This document shows, in pieces, positions 36,249-45,065 of a stretch of 64,000 nucleotides of DNA. This DNA is from Methylobacter sp. BlB1 (GTDB taxonomy: Bacteria > Pseudomonadota > Gammaproteobacteria > Methylococcales > Methylomonadaceae). Each line of letters opens with the position of its first letter. Position 1 is the first letter of the stretch. Both the position numbers and the translations under genes were made by a program. Under the pieces are notes generated by a model, which did not search any database, was not told the origin of the DNA, and saw only the letters and a program-made list of their open reading frames with translations. The stretch lies in the NCBI RefSeq assembly GCF_015476545.1, contig NZ_JADMKV010000002.1, positions 62,001 to 126,000 on the forward strand, given 5' to 3'.

Positions 36249-36872
36249 ATGCAATTAAACACGATTACCAACCAAACTATTGCGCTTGCCGGCATTGCGC
36301 AAGCAGCGGCGCTGGTTCAACAACTGGCAACAACCGGCACGGCCGATGCCGCCGCCATGGAAGCCAGCATTACCAGTATTTTAAAAATCGATTCCGATAG
36401 CGTTTCCGATGTTTATGGCGGTCTGTCCGGTGTAAAACTAGGGCTTGAACAACTTAATGAGCAAATGACCGGTTATAAAATTGTCAACCCTGAACAGGCG
36501 CGTTATTCCGCGTCCCTGGTTTTTCTGGAGAAGCAACTGTCCAGCCGTCCGGACATGATCAAGGCCATACGAAACGGCGTGGAAAAAGCCCAGATCCAAA
36601 GCGGGCATTTCGAACCGATGCATGAAAATGTACTGGCCAACCTTGGCGAGATATACCACAGCACCATCAGCACCCTGCAGCCGAGAATCATGGTCAATGG
36701 TAATCCGGCCTATATATCCCGGCCCGACATAGTCAATAAAATACGCGCATTGCTGCTGGCAGGCATTCGCTCGGCCATATTATGGAAACAATGCGGCGGC
36801 ACCCGTTGGAAATTTCTGTTTTTCCGCAAAAAAATTCAAACCGAACTGGCAAGCCTGCTGAAACAAGTTTAA
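36249..36872 (+). CDS. hflD: High frequency lysogenization protein HflD homologue
   Basis: A 207-residue helical protein with the HflD/YcfC pattern: NQTIALAGIAQAAALVQQLA at the N-terminus, LGLEQLNEQM, RYSASLVFLEKQL and the C-terminal RPDIVNKIRALLLAGIRSA. In E. coli HflD binds the lambda CII protein and affects its stability; its normal cellular role at the inner membrane is unclear. It usually sits between mnmA and purB; here neither is present and an ABC transporter gene follows after 8 bp, so the neighbourhood has been rearranged. Confidence 0.88.
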   Translation: MQLNTITNQTIALAGIAQAAALVQQLATTGTADAAAMEASITSILKIDSDSVSDVYGGLSGVKLGLEQLNEQMTGYKIVNPEQARYSASLVFLEKQLSSRPDMIKAIRNGVEKAQIQSGHFEPMHENVLANLGEIYHSTISTLQPRIMVNGNPAYISRPDIVNKIRALLLAGIRSAILWKQCGGTRWKFLFFRKKIQTELASLLKQV

Positions 36873-36880
36873 CCGCCAAC

Positions 36881-37816
36881 ATGACAACTCTTATAGAAGC
36901 CGAGCATTTGTATCGCTATTACGGCAAGCATTGCGCCGTTCATGATGTCAGTTTTACCCTGTCCAAAGGCGAAGTTCTGGGTTTTCTGGGACCCAACGGC
37001 GCCGGCAAAACCACAACCATGCAGATGCTGTGCGGCAATCTGGCGCCCAGCGCCGGCCAGATTAAAATTAACGGTTTTGATCTGCTCGACCAACCCAGAC
37101 CGGCCAAGCAGAGCCTGGGCTATTTACCCGATACACCGCCTCTCTACCGCGAACTGAGCGTGCAGGAATACTTGCATTACTGTGCGCAACTGCATGGCGT
37201 CCCGCGGCATTCGATCAGGCAGGCTGTCGATAAGGCCAAGGAGCGCTGCGGCCTTGGCGACGTCGCCGACCGGCTGATTACCAATCTGTCAAAAGGTTTT
37301 CAACAGCGGGTCGGTATCGCCCAAGCTATCCTGCACAACCCGGAAATCATCATACTGGATGAACCGACCGTTGGCCTCGACCCTATACAGATCCGTGAAA
37401 TCCGTGAATTGATCCGCGAACTGGGCCAGGATCATGGGGTCATTCTGTCCACGCATATTCTGACCGAAGTGCAGGAATCCTGCTCGCATGTGCAAATCAT
37501 CCATCAGGGACGGCTGATTCTGAATGAAACCATCGCCGGACTTAACCGGCAAATGAATACGGGCACGCTGCGGGTCGCTACGCGTCTTGAGCCTAATGTA
37601 GGCGTGTTATTGACGTTGCCCGGCGTGACATCCATAGACAAAATAACCGAACATCAGATCAAAATTCATCACAGCATGACTGACAACACCGTTGAGCGAA
37701 TTGCCGAGACCATCATCGCCTCGGGATGGGGTTTGCAAGAACTGACACCCGTAAAGCAATCGATGGAAGATATTTTTATTACCCTGACCCAAGAGCCGAA
37801 ACAGATCGATTTATGA
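36881..37816 (+). CDS. ABC transporter ATP-binding protein (GldA/NosF-like)
   Basis: A 311-residue ATPase starting at ATG 36881; the longer open frame to 36782 overlaps hflD and is not used. Walker A GPNGAGKTT is near residue 37, the signature LSKGFQQRVGIAQ near 137, Walker B IIILDEPTVGLDP near 157, and the H-loop LSTHIL near 191. The C-terminal 80 residues form the extension typical of ABC-2 type export ATPases. It overlaps the permease gene by 4 bp (ATGA). With the permease and the auxiliary protein it forms a Gld-type ABC system; substrate unknown. Confidence 0.9.
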   Translation: MTTLIEAEHLYRYYGKHCAVHDVSFTLSKGEVLGFLGPNGAGKTTTMQMLCGNLAPSAGQIKINGFDLLDQPRPAKQSLGYLPDTPPLYRELSVQEYLHYCAQLHGVPRHSIRQAVDKAKERCGLGDVADRLITNLSKGFQQRVGIAQAILHNPEIIILDEPTVGLDPIQIREIRELIRELGQDHGVILSTHILTEVQESCSHVQIIHQGRLILNETIAGLNRQMNTGTLRVATRLEPNVGVLLTLPGVTSIDKITEHQIKIHHSMTDNTVERIAETIIASGWGLQELTPVKQSMEDIFITLTQEPKQIDL

Positions 37817-38565
37817 TTCTAGCTATTGCTGCGCGTGAGTTTAAAACCCTGTTTTTATCGCCGATGGCTTGGACGATATTGGCTATCCTGCAATTTATCC
37901 TGGCTTTTTTATTCTTATCCCAAGTTGAAACCTTCACCATGCTCCAACCTAAGCTGACCGCTATTGAAGGGGCGCCGGGGCTGACCGATATTGTCGTCAC
38001 GCCTTTGTTCGGCAACGCGGCCATCATCCTGTTACTGGCGACTCCCTTGTTGACCATGCGGCTGATCTGCGAGGAACGCCGAAACAAAACCCTGTCATTG
38101 CTGCTTTCCGCGCCTGTTTCCAACGGCGATATCATCATCGGCAAGTATCTGGGCACGCTCGGCCTATTATTGCTGATTATCCTGCTGACCGCATTGATGC
38201 CGTTATCCCTGCTGGCGGGCGGCGAACTGGATTTCGGCAAATTATTCGCCAACATGCTGGCATTATTGCTGCTGGTTTCGACTTTCGCCGCCATCGGCCT
38301 TTTTGTATCCTGTCTGGCCGGCCATCCGACTGTCGCCGCCCTGGGCACGTTCGGCCTGTTATTGGTGCTGTGGCTTATAGACTGGACCACGGGCATTGAA
38401 GACCAGCGCAGCGAATTGTTTGAATACCTGTCCCTGCTGAGACACTTTCAGAACATTCAAACCGGCCTGATCAGCAGCGCCGATATCAGCTATTTTCTGC
38501 TAGTTACCGGCACATTCATCCTGCTCAGCATTCGCAGACTCGATAACGACCGTTTACAAAAATGA
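37813..38565 (+). CDS. ABC-2 type permease (GldF-like)
   Basis: A 250-residue inner-membrane protein with six hydrophobic segments, starting MILAIAAREFKTLFLSPMAW, the usual N-terminal motif of ABC-2 permeases with a cytoplasmic amphipathic helix. The LICEERRNKTLSLLLSAPVS loop after the second helix is diagnostic (the EExxxxTLxxLL coupling motif). It starts inside the stop of the ATPase gene (ATGA) and ends with another ATGA overlap onto the GldG-like gene, showing tight coupling of the three genes. Confidence 0.9.
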   Translation: MILAIAAREFKTLFLSPMAWTILAILQFILAFLFLSQVETFTMLQPKLTAIEGAPGLTDIVVTPLFGNAAIILLLATPLLTMRLICEERRNKTLSLLLSAPVSNGDIIIGKYLGTLGLLLLIILLTALMPLSLLAGGELDFGKLFANMLALLLLVSTFAAIGLFVSCLAGHPTVAALGTFGLLLVLWLIDWTTGIEDQRSELFEYLSLLRHFQNIQTGLISSADISYFLLVTGTFILLSIRRLDNDRLQK

Positions 38566-39908
38566 AGATATCCCAACGCATACATCAGCGGATACGCTTG
38601 AAAAACCTGTTTCTGACGCTGGTCTTATTGAGCGCCATCGGCGGACTGGCCTGGTTAAGCAATCGCTACACGCTGGAAGCAGACATAACCGCCAATGCCG
38701 GCAACACGCTGTCGCCCGCTTCCATCAAACTGCTCGCCTCCATGCCGGACCCAATAGCCATCACGGTTTACATGAAAGCGGATCAGCCAATACGCAGCCA
38801 GATTGCGCAATTGATCGATCGTTACAAACGGCATAAACCCAACCTGAGCCTTGCTTTTATAGATCCTGATGCGCAACCGGAGAAAACGCGCGCCCTGAAT
38901 ATCGGCGCGGCCGGCGCCATTCTGGTCGATTATCAGGGCCGTACCGAGAAATTAACCTTTGTCGATGAATCCTCATTGACCAATGCCCTGCTGCAATTGG
39001 CCAATGCTCATGAGCGCTGGATCACCTTCCTGACCGGCCATGGCGAACGCGCCATTGACGGACAAGCCAATTTTGATCTGGAGCAGTTCGGCAAGGAATT
39101 GGCCCGGCGCAAGATCAATGCCCAAACCATTAACCTGGCCACGCTGCCAGCCATACCCGACAACTCTGCCCTGCTGGTCATGACTGCCCCGGCCGTGCCG
39201 CTGCTGGCCAATGAAATCGAGATTATCAATCGCTATGTAGAACAAGGCGGCAATCTGCTCGTGCTGACCGATCCTGACGCCAAGCATCTGGATATATTGG
39301 AACAGCGCCTGGACATACACCGGTTGCCAGGCGCTATTATGGACGGCAGCACCAAGCTTTACGGCATTACCGATCCGAGCTTTGTCCTTGTCGCGGAATA
39401 TGCGCAACACGCCGTTACCCAAGGCTTTCAAACCACCACGATCTATCCTGCGGCCGCGGCGCTGGAGATGGATGCGGAGTCGAATTTCCAAGCTGAAGCC
39501 CTATTCGACAGCGCGCAGCAATCCTGGACAGAAACCGGCCCTATCAACGGAGAGGTCCGTTTTGATGCCGACAGCGACGAAAAACAAGGCCCGTTGCCCG
39601 TAGCCTATGCATTGACGCGCACCGTCAATGGAAAAAACCAGCAACGCATCGTCGTTGTCGGCGACGGCGACTTTTTGTCCAATGCCTATATCGGCAATGT
39701 CGGCAATCTGGACATGGGCCTTAGAATCGTCAACTGGCTGATCCATGAAGACCAGTTTATCGACATCCCGGCCAAGACCGCTACCGATAAAACCCTGCAG
39801 TTAACGGAAACCTCCGTCGCGGTCATCGGTTTTGGCTTTCTGGTTGTCATACCGTTATTGCTAGCGGGCTCCGGTTTTTTCGTCTGGCGCAAACGTAAAC
39901 AGCGATAA
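38562..39908 (+). CDS. GldG-like ABC transporter auxiliary protein
   Basis: A 448-residue protein anchored at both ends: an N-terminal helix (about 15-35) and a C-terminal helix (about 418-440) followed by RKRKQR. The large periplasmic part starts with the ANAGNTLSPASIKLL motif and contains ITFLTGHGER, the hallmark of the GldG/ABC-transporter auxiliary family (IFT52-like fold). In Bacteroidetes GldAFG is needed for gliding, but in proteobacteria such systems are common without gliding and their cargo is unknown. It is the last gene of the three-gene unit. Confidence 0.85.
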   Translation: MKISQRIHQRIRLKNLFLTLVLLSAIGGLAWLSNRYTLEADITANAGNTLSPASIKLLASMPDPIAITVYMKADQPIRSQIAQLIDRYKRHKPNLSLAFIDPDAQPEKTRALNIGAAGAILVDYQGRTEKLTFVDESSLTNALLQLANAHERWITFLTGHGERAIDGQANFDLEQFGKELARRKINAQTINLATLPAIPDNSALLVMTAPAVPLLANEIEIINRYVEQGGNLLVLTDPDAKHLDILEQRLDIHRLPGAIMDGSTKLYGITDPSFVLVAEYAQHAVTQGFQTTTIYPAAAALEMDAESNFQAEALFDSAQQSWTETGPINGEVRFDADSDEKQGPLPVAYALTRTVNGKNQQRIVVVGDGDFLSNAYIGNVGNLDMGLRIVNWLIHEDQFIDIPAKTATDKTLQLTETSVAVIGFGFLVVIPLLLAGSGFFVWRKRKQR

Positions 39909-40002
39909 AAACCGAATAAAGCTTCGCGTCCTCTGTATACTTCGTGGTCTTATGCTTTAATAAATAAAATACAACTCCTTATAATGCTTTAGCTTTACTT
40001 TC

Positions 40003-40818
40003 ATGCCTGAATTACCCGAAGTTGAAACGACCCGGCGCGGCATAACGCCTTATATTGAAAGGCAAACCGTCAAACGCGTCATTATCCGCCAGCCCAGGCT
40101 GCGCTGGCCCATACCGGAAAATCTCGAGCAAACCTTGAAAGGGCTGCGCATACAAACGGTTTCCAGAAGAGCGAAATATCTGTTGCTTGCGACCGATGCC
40201 GGCACGCTGCTGCTGCATTTGGGCATGTCAGGCAGTTTGCGGATCATCTCCGACAGCCAGACGGCCGGCAAGCACGACCATATCGACTTTATTTTCGCGG
40301 ACGAAATCATCCTGCGCTTCAATGATCCGCGTCGGTTCGGCGCGGTGTTGTGGACGACGGAACCGGCCAACCAACATCCCTTGCTCAAAGATTTGGGCCC
40401 CGAACCGCTGCTGGAGGATTTCAGCGGCGATCTTCTCTATGATCTGTCCAGAAACAAGAAAACACCCATCAAATCATTCATTATGGACAGCCACATCGTC
40501 GTCGGCGTCGGCAACATCTACGCCAATGAAGCCTTATTCATGGCCGGCATACACCCTGCGCGCCAGGCGGGAAAAATCTCCTTGTCCCGCTATCAGAAAC
40601 TGGCCGGCTGTATTCAAGTGATCTTGCGCCAGGCTATTGAACAAGGCGGCACGACATTGCGCGATTTCGTCAATGAAGCCGGAAAGCCGGGTTATTTTCA
40701 GCAACAACTCAATGTCTACGGGCGCGTCGGACTGCCTTGCACCCGATGCCAACAGATTTTAAAGGAAATCAGACTAGCCAACCGGTCAACGGTATTTTGC
40801 AGTGACTGCCAGCGGTAG
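40003..40818 (+). CDS. mutM: Formamidopyrimidine-DNA glycosylase
   Basis: A 271-residue base-excision repair enzyme that removes 8-oxoguanine and formamidopyrimidines. The catalytic N-terminus MPELPEVETTRRGI with P2 and E3, the K57-equivalent region RAKYLLL, the helix-two-turn-helix motif (GVGNIYANEALF) and the C-terminal zinc finger with CTRC and CSDC (last 30 residues) are all present. It stands alone 94 bp after the Gld-like unit; no promoter was assigned. Confidence 0.97.
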   Translation: MPELPEVETTRRGITPYIERQTVKRVIIRQPRLRWPIPENLEQTLKGLRIQTVSRRAKYLLLATDAGTLLLHLGMSGSLRIISDSQTAGKHDHIDFIFADEIILRFNDPRRFGAVLWTTEPANQHPLLKDLGPEPLLEDFSGDLLYDLSRNKKTPIKSFIMDSHIVVGVGNIYANEALFMAGIHPARQAGKISLSRYQKLAGCIQVILRQAIEQGGTTLRDFVNEAGKPGYFQQQLNVYGRVGLPCTRCQQILKEIRLANRSTVFCSDCQR

Positions 40819-40940
40819 AGCGATAATCCGTCTCACTAGCCTGCAGATTAAGCGGCGGAATTCAAAAAAACCTGCGTAAAAGTCATTCTGAATTCCACTC
40901 ACTTCAAATTTATTGATTAAAGCTGATCGTTGCCTGCCGA

Positions 40941-41549
40941 TTATTTTAAGGGAACGATGCCGCCCAATACAGGAATGGGCTTGTCTTTCGAGCCGTAAAA
41001 AACCGGCAGATTGTTATCAGTATTTAACCGGAACGACCCTGTAATGCCATTGACATCGAATTCGTAAGTACCCTGACTCAGCCCGTAAACAGGCAGAGGA
41101 ATAATGCGTTCGAACGGCTCAATAACCTGAGCGCACACGGCAAAAGTTTGCAGTGGAACAAGCCCCAGCGCCACTTCGAATCGTCCCGCCGGCAGGTTGG
41201 CTTCCGGTATGCCGAAGACAGGCTCATAGCGCTGTCCGGCCTGCTCCAGTTGATAACAGGGGCTAGGAAGATAGCCGCTCACCTTTAGAAATATTTGCAC
41301 AGGACGAGAGCGAATTTTGATTACTTCGACTTTTTCTACTGTCGCCAATTGGGTTTCTGTCATGCCTGACAATGTCCAGGCACCGTCTTTTTCATTCCGT
41401 TGAAACCTGGCATCCCGATATTGCCCGACCTGCTCAGGCGTATCGACATGAGAGATTGCCAATGAATCGCCCTGCAACACGGGATTATCTGCTGCAAAGA
41501 CGAGATGGATCGGTAGCAAAGCCGCGATTATGGCTAAATTTAGACGCAT
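40941..41549 (-). CDS. Unknown exported protein
   Basis: A 202-residue protein starting at ATG 41549, which has an ideal GGAGG ribosome site 6 bp upstream; the longer frame to 41627 is not needed. A signal peptide (MRLNLAIIAALLPIHLVFA) is followed by a mature beta-rich domain with two cysteines (SPCYQL and FAVCAQV) likely forming a disulfide, and a C-terminal segment GTYEFDVNGITGSFRLNTDN. I do not recognise the family. It is transcribed toward mutM and divergent from the B12 riboswitch; a pair of 20-bp direct repeats lies 120-165 bp upstream of it. Confidence 0.72.
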   Translation of the reverse strand: MRLNLAIIAALLPIHLVFAADNPVLQGDSLAISHVDTPEQVGQYRDARFQRNEKDGAWTLSGMTETQLATVEKVEVIKIRSRPVQIFLKVSGYLPSPCYQLEQAGQRYEPVFGIPEANLPAGRFEVALGLVPLQTFAVCAQVIEPFERIIPLPVYGLSQGTYEFDVNGITGSFRLNTDNNLPVFYGSKDKPIPVLGGIVPLK

Positions 41550-41670
41550 TATCTGCCTCCTGAAGTTTAAATTTGGATTGAATGAGGAATTTATAATATA
41601 GAGCATGCTAAAGCAGAGATATTTCAATCTATCTCAAACAGAATCTTAATCCTTTATAGATTTCGATCAA

Positions 41671-41713
41671 CAATGTAATTTTTCACAATAAGCAGTGTAA
41701 TTTTTTCACAATA
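41671..41713. repeat. Tandem 20/21-bp direct repeats, possible operator pair
   Basis: CAATGTAATTTTTCACAATA (41671-41690) and its close copy at 41693-41713 are spaced by 22 bp, two helical turns. Each unit contains an imperfect palindrome TGTAA-N4/5-TCACA. They lie between the unknown exported protein and btuB promoters, so either gene could be the target. The binding protein is unknown. Confidence 0.45.
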
Positions 41714-41839
41714 AATACTGCGTTCTTTGAGCCTGATCATCAGACTTAGAAAATACATAAACTACGGTCTGCTTCAAACCGGACCATTGCATATTTTCTC
41801 CAATACCAATTGCTTGAAGCATACGCAGTCAGCATAAAT

Positions 41840-41867
41840 TTGCTTTATCCCGGTTACCCCTTATAAT
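41840..41867 (+). promoter_or_regulatory. Promoter for the B12-regulated btuB transcript
   Basis: TTGCTT and a perfect TATAAT (41862-41867) are separated by 16 bp, placing transcription initiation about 10 bp before the riboswitch aptamer. Inferred from sequence. Confidence 0.5.
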
Positions 41868-41877
41868 TGCCGCCTGC

Positions 41878-42058
41878 TTTCAGGTTCTGTCAGGTTTTTA
41901 CCTGATGATTAAACGGGAAGTCGGTCAGGTCCTGCCAAAGCCGACGCTGCCCCCGCAACGGTAGATAAGTAAAAGAATCGTTAAAATGCCACTGTGTCAT
42001 GCACGGGAAGGTGACGATTCAGGCCCATGCCACTTATAAGCCCGGAGACCGGCCCGAA
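41878..42058 (+). ncRNA. Cobalamin riboswitch upstream of btuB
   Basis: The region contains the conserved elements of the B12 aptamer in order: AAACGGGAAG (about 41911), GCTGCCCCCGCAACGG (about 41946-41961), GCCACTG (41988-41994), CGGGAAGG (42004-42011) and the B12 box AAGCCCGGAGACCGGCC at 42038-42054. Downstream, GCGGAGG (42074) can pair with CCTCCGT (42126), a possible part of the expression platform. It should repress btuB and the following btuM when adenosyl- or methylcobalamin is plentiful. Confidence 0.93.
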
Positions 42059-42176
42059 AGTTTAATTCGGTACAGCGGAGGGCTGTCTACGAAAAAGACT
42101 GCACATCCCTGTCGTCTTCTTTTGTCCTCCGTTGTAATTACACACAACCTTGATGCGCGGGCGGCGCAGAGGACAC

Positions 42177-44015
42177 ATGCAAAAATTCATAGTCGGTTCA
42201 TTAGTGTTGGCCGGTTTTAACAGCCCGTTACAGGCTCGGGAAACCCAGGCGGACAATTCACTCAATTTACCCGAGATGGTCATAACGGCCACACGAACGG
42301 AAACGCCGAAAGACCAGTTGGCGGCTGCATCAACAATTTATACACGGGCCGATATCGAACGTCTGCAGTCAAAAACCCTGCCGGAACTATTACGAAATAC
42401 GACCGGCATCGATATGGCGCAAAGCGGCTATGGCCAAAATACCAGCGTATACATGCGCGGCACCAATTCCGATCATGTGCTGGTCCTGATCGACGGCATC
42501 AAGGTCGGCTCGGCCACTGCCGGCACGACGCCGTTTCAGTTTATTCCCATCGACCAGATCGAACGGGTTGAGATCATCAAAGGCCCTCAATCGAGCCTGT
42601 ACGGCTCGGAAGCGATAGGCGGCGTCATCCAGATTTTTACGCGCAAAGGCAGTCAGGAAGAAAAGCCCGGTTTCACGCTGGACGCCGGCGGCGGGTCATA
42701 CGATACAATTAAGACTTCCGGCACGGTCAGCGGCAAATGGAAAAACAGCTGGTACAGCCTGGGCGCATCGCATTTCAACTCTCAGGGCTTTAATAACCGT
42801 GAACCGATTCCGGGGCGTTTCGGTTTCGATCAGCCCGACAAAGACGGCTACCGCAACACAGGCTTGAATGCGCGGCTTGGCCACCGCTTCGACAATAACG
42901 CCGAAGTAGAAGCGTTTTTCATGCGTGCCGAAGGCAAAAACGAATACGATGGCAACGCCCAGAATAAAACCAAATTCGTCGACCAGGTTGTCGGCGCCTC
43001 CGCCAGCATGGATTTTATGGAGGACTGGCGATCAACATTACGTTTAGGCCAAAGCCGCGATGACAGCGACCAGTTTGCGCCCGACGGTTCATTCACCAGC
43101 CGTTTCAACACGACGCGCTGGAACACCACCTGGCTGAATGATTTCACCTTATCTGATAACCATCAATTGATTGCCGGTACGGATTACCGCGTCGATGAAG
43201 TGGACAGCACAACGTCTTATAAGGAAAAGTCCCGCTATGATGTCGGCGTGTTCACGGAGTTGCACAGCCGCGTGCTGGATAATCACTTTGTCAATGCCTC
43301 GTTGCGCTGGGATGAAAATGAGGCTTTCGGCGATTATGTCACAGGCAATTTCGGCTGGCGCTATAACTCAGACTTCGGCATCAGCCCTTTTGCCAGCTTT
43401 GGCAATGCTTTCAAGGCGCCGACATTCAACGATCTTTATTTTCCGAATTATGGCAATGCCAACCTGAAACCGGAAAAATCGACCTCGTTCGAAGCGGGGC
43501 TTGCCGGCGACCACTGGCTGCAATGGGAAGTGCGGGCCTATCATACCAACATCGACAACCTGATCACGCCGGTCACGAATCCGGTCACATTTCAATTCAG
43601 CGCGGAAAACATCGGCAAAGCGCAAATCGACGGTATTGAAGTTGAAATCAGCAAGCAGTGGCTGGGCTGGGACGGCAAACTGGGCCTCGATCTGTTAAGC
43701 CCCAAAAACCGGGAAACCAATGCCCGCCTGCCGCGACGCGCCGAGAAAACCCTGACATTCGACCTGTCCAAATCGTTCGGATCGCTTGATGTGGGCACGC
43801 ACATACTGGCCCAAGGTGACCGATTCGATGACATAGGCAATAAAACGAAACTAGCCGGTTACGTAACCGTCGACCTGCGGTCAGCCTATCATTTCAATAA
43901 AAACTGGATGCTGAGCGCGCAGCTCAATAACTTACTAGATAAAAATTATCAAACCATCAATACTTATAATACGGCGGATAGAAACTTCTTCCTGGCTATC
44001 CATTATAATAATTGA
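42177..44015 (+). CDS. btuB: TonB-dependent cobalamin receptor BtuB
   Basis: A 612-residue outer-membrane receptor importing cobalamin with TonB energy. The start at ATG 42177 has an AGAGGA ribosome site; the longer frame to 42150 lies in the leader. After a signal peptide (cleaved near ...SPLQA, residue 20) comes the TonB box region PEMVITATRT, the plug domain (IDMAQSGYGQ, DGIKVGS, IEIIKGPQSSLYGSEAIGGV in part) and a barrel ending in aromatic strands (FLAIHYNN). Length matches BtuB (614 in E. coli). The riboswitch upstream makes the cobalamin substrate near certain. BtuM follows 44 bp later. Confidence 0.95.
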   Translation: MQKFIVGSLVLAGFNSPLQARETQADNSLNLPEMVITATRTETPKDQLAAASTIYTRADIERLQSKTLPELLRNTTGIDMAQSGYGQNTSVYMRGTNSDHVLVLIDGIKVGSATAGTTPFQFIPIDQIERVEIIKGPQSSLYGSEAIGGVIQIFTRKGSQEEKPGFTLDAGGGSYDTIKTSGTVSGKWKNSWYSLGASHFNSQGFNNREPIPGRFGFDQPDKDGYRNTGLNARLGHRFDNNAEVEAFFMRAEGKNEYDGNAQNKTKFVDQVVGASASMDFMEDWRSTLRLGQSRDDSDQFAPDGSFTSRFNTTRWNTTWLNDFTLSDNHQLIAGTDYRVDEVDSTTSYKEKSRYDVGVFTELHSRVLDNHFVNASLRWDENEAFGDYVTGNFGWRYNSDFGISPFASFGNAFKAPTFNDLYFPNYGNANLKPEKSTSFEAGLAGDHWLQWEVRAYHTNIDNLITPVTNPVTFQFSAENIGKAQIDGIEVEISKQWLGWDGKLGLDLLSPKNRETNARLPRRAEKTLTFDLSKSFGSLDVGTHILAQGDRFDDIGNKTKLAGYVTVDLRSAYHFNKNWMLSAQLNNLLDKNYQTINTYNTADRNFFLAIHYNN

Positions 44016-44059
44016 CCACAAGCTGGATCTTAATCACTAACCCATTTGGAGATAACAAT

Positions 44060-44629
44060 ATGAACATGAAACAATGGCTGCAAGTCGAGTATTTGCCTAT
44101 TCCCTTGATTGCATTGATGGCACTGACCCGCTTTCATCACTTCGGCGATGTCCTGCATCTGCCCGACGCATCTCTGGCGGTTTTTTTCTTCGCCGGCTTT
44201 TATCGCAAGAAAGCCTTTTTCGTCTTTTTGTTATTGTTGGCAGGTTTGATCGATTATATCGCTATCGCAAACGGCACCAGCAGCTGGTGCGTATCCCCGG
44301 CTTACGTGTTTTTGATTCCGACTTATGCAGTCATGTGGGTAGCGGGCCGCTACTGCTCGAAATTCAAGTCCTTGAACGCATATGAACTGGCTAGTTCTAT
44401 CGGCCTGATGACTCTGGCTGCATCGGCTGCGTTCATTATCTCGAACGGCAGTTTCTATCTGTTCTCAGGACGTTATACGGATTTGTCATGGGCACAATAC
44501 TTCGCTCGCGTAGTAAAGTATTATCCGCCTTATGTAGGCTTCGCCATGGTTTACGGACTGACTATCTACCTAATCATCAAGCTGTTCAAATCAATGCCTA
44601 ATACGCAGACAGCCTATAAAGAAATTTAA
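44060..44629 (+). CDS. btuM: BtuM-type inner-membrane cobalamin transporter
   Basis: A 189-residue membrane protein with about six hydrophobic helices, starting at ATG 44060 behind a GGAGAT ribosome site. It matches the BtuM family, solitary ECF S-component-like carriers that take up cobalamin without an ECF ATPase module and can strip the cyanide ligand. The single conserved cysteine of BtuM (Cys80 in Thiobacillus denitrificans) corresponds well to C77 in NGTSSWCVSPAYVFL, located after helix 3. Its position after btuB, under the same riboswitch and before a shared terminator, strongly supports this. No btuCDF genes are present here. Assignment is from recalled features, not a search. Confidence 0.75.
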   Translation: MNMKQWLQVEYLPIPLIALMALTRFHHFGDVLHLPDASLAVFFFAGFYRKKAFFVFLLLLAGLIDYIAIANGTSSWCVSPAYVFLIPTYAVMWVAGRYCSKFKSLNAYELASSIGLMTLAASAAFIISNGSFYLFSGRYTDLSWAQYFARVVKYYPPYVGFAMVYGLTIYLIIKLFKSMPNTQTAYKEI

Positions 44630-44640
44630 TTGATGTTGCC

Positions 44641-44674
44641 CACAGAGGGCATAAAGGCCCTCTGTGACGATCAT
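44641..44674 (+). terminator. Terminator after btuB-btuM
   Basis: CACAGAGGGC (44641-44650) and GCCCTCTGTG (44657-44666) form a perfect 10-bp stem with a 6-nt loop, 11 bp after the btuM stop, followed only by a weak T-rich tract. It also sits just past the rsfS stop, so it may act in both directions. Confidence 0.7.
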
Positions 44675-44691
44675 TTTCTTACTCGGCTAAA

Positions 44692-45033
44692 TCAACCCGC
44701 TTCTTTGGCATGATCAACCGACCACAATTTTTCCAATTGATAAAATTCACGCGCTTGAGCAGTCATCACATGGACGATGACATCGCCCAGATCCAGTAAT
44801 ACCCAGTCAGAACCCTGCCCGCCTTCAATACCCAACGGTTTTAAGCCGCTCTCTTGAACTTTTTCCGACACATATTGGCATAAAGACTGTATATGACGGT
44901 CGGAAGTACCGGTAGCGATAACCATGTAATCGGTAAAACTGGTCTTGCCCCGCACATCTATTGTGGTGATGTATTGCCCTTTGCGTTCATCCAAAACCGT
45001 CTGGACAATGTGTAATAACTCATCTGTCTGCAT
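44692..45033 (-). CDS. rsfS: Ribosome silencing factor RsfS
   Basis: A 113-residue protein binding uL14 on the large subunit and blocking subunit joining in stationary phase. Motifs TDYMVIATGTSDRHIQSL and EGGQGSDWVLLDLGDVIVHV are diagnostic. It follows nadD by 32 bp on the minus strand, the usual nadD-rsfS pairing. The extended tail WSVDHAKEAG is short and normal. Confidence 0.96.
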   Translation of the reverse strand: MQTDELLHIVQTVLDERKGQYITTIDVRGKTSFTDYMVIATGTSDRHIQSLCQYVSEKVQESGLKPLGIEGGQGSDWVLLDLGDVIVHVMTAQAREFYQLEKLWSVDHAKEAG

Positions 45034-45065
45034 TCAAATTCCTATACTAAATAATTATGAAAGCT

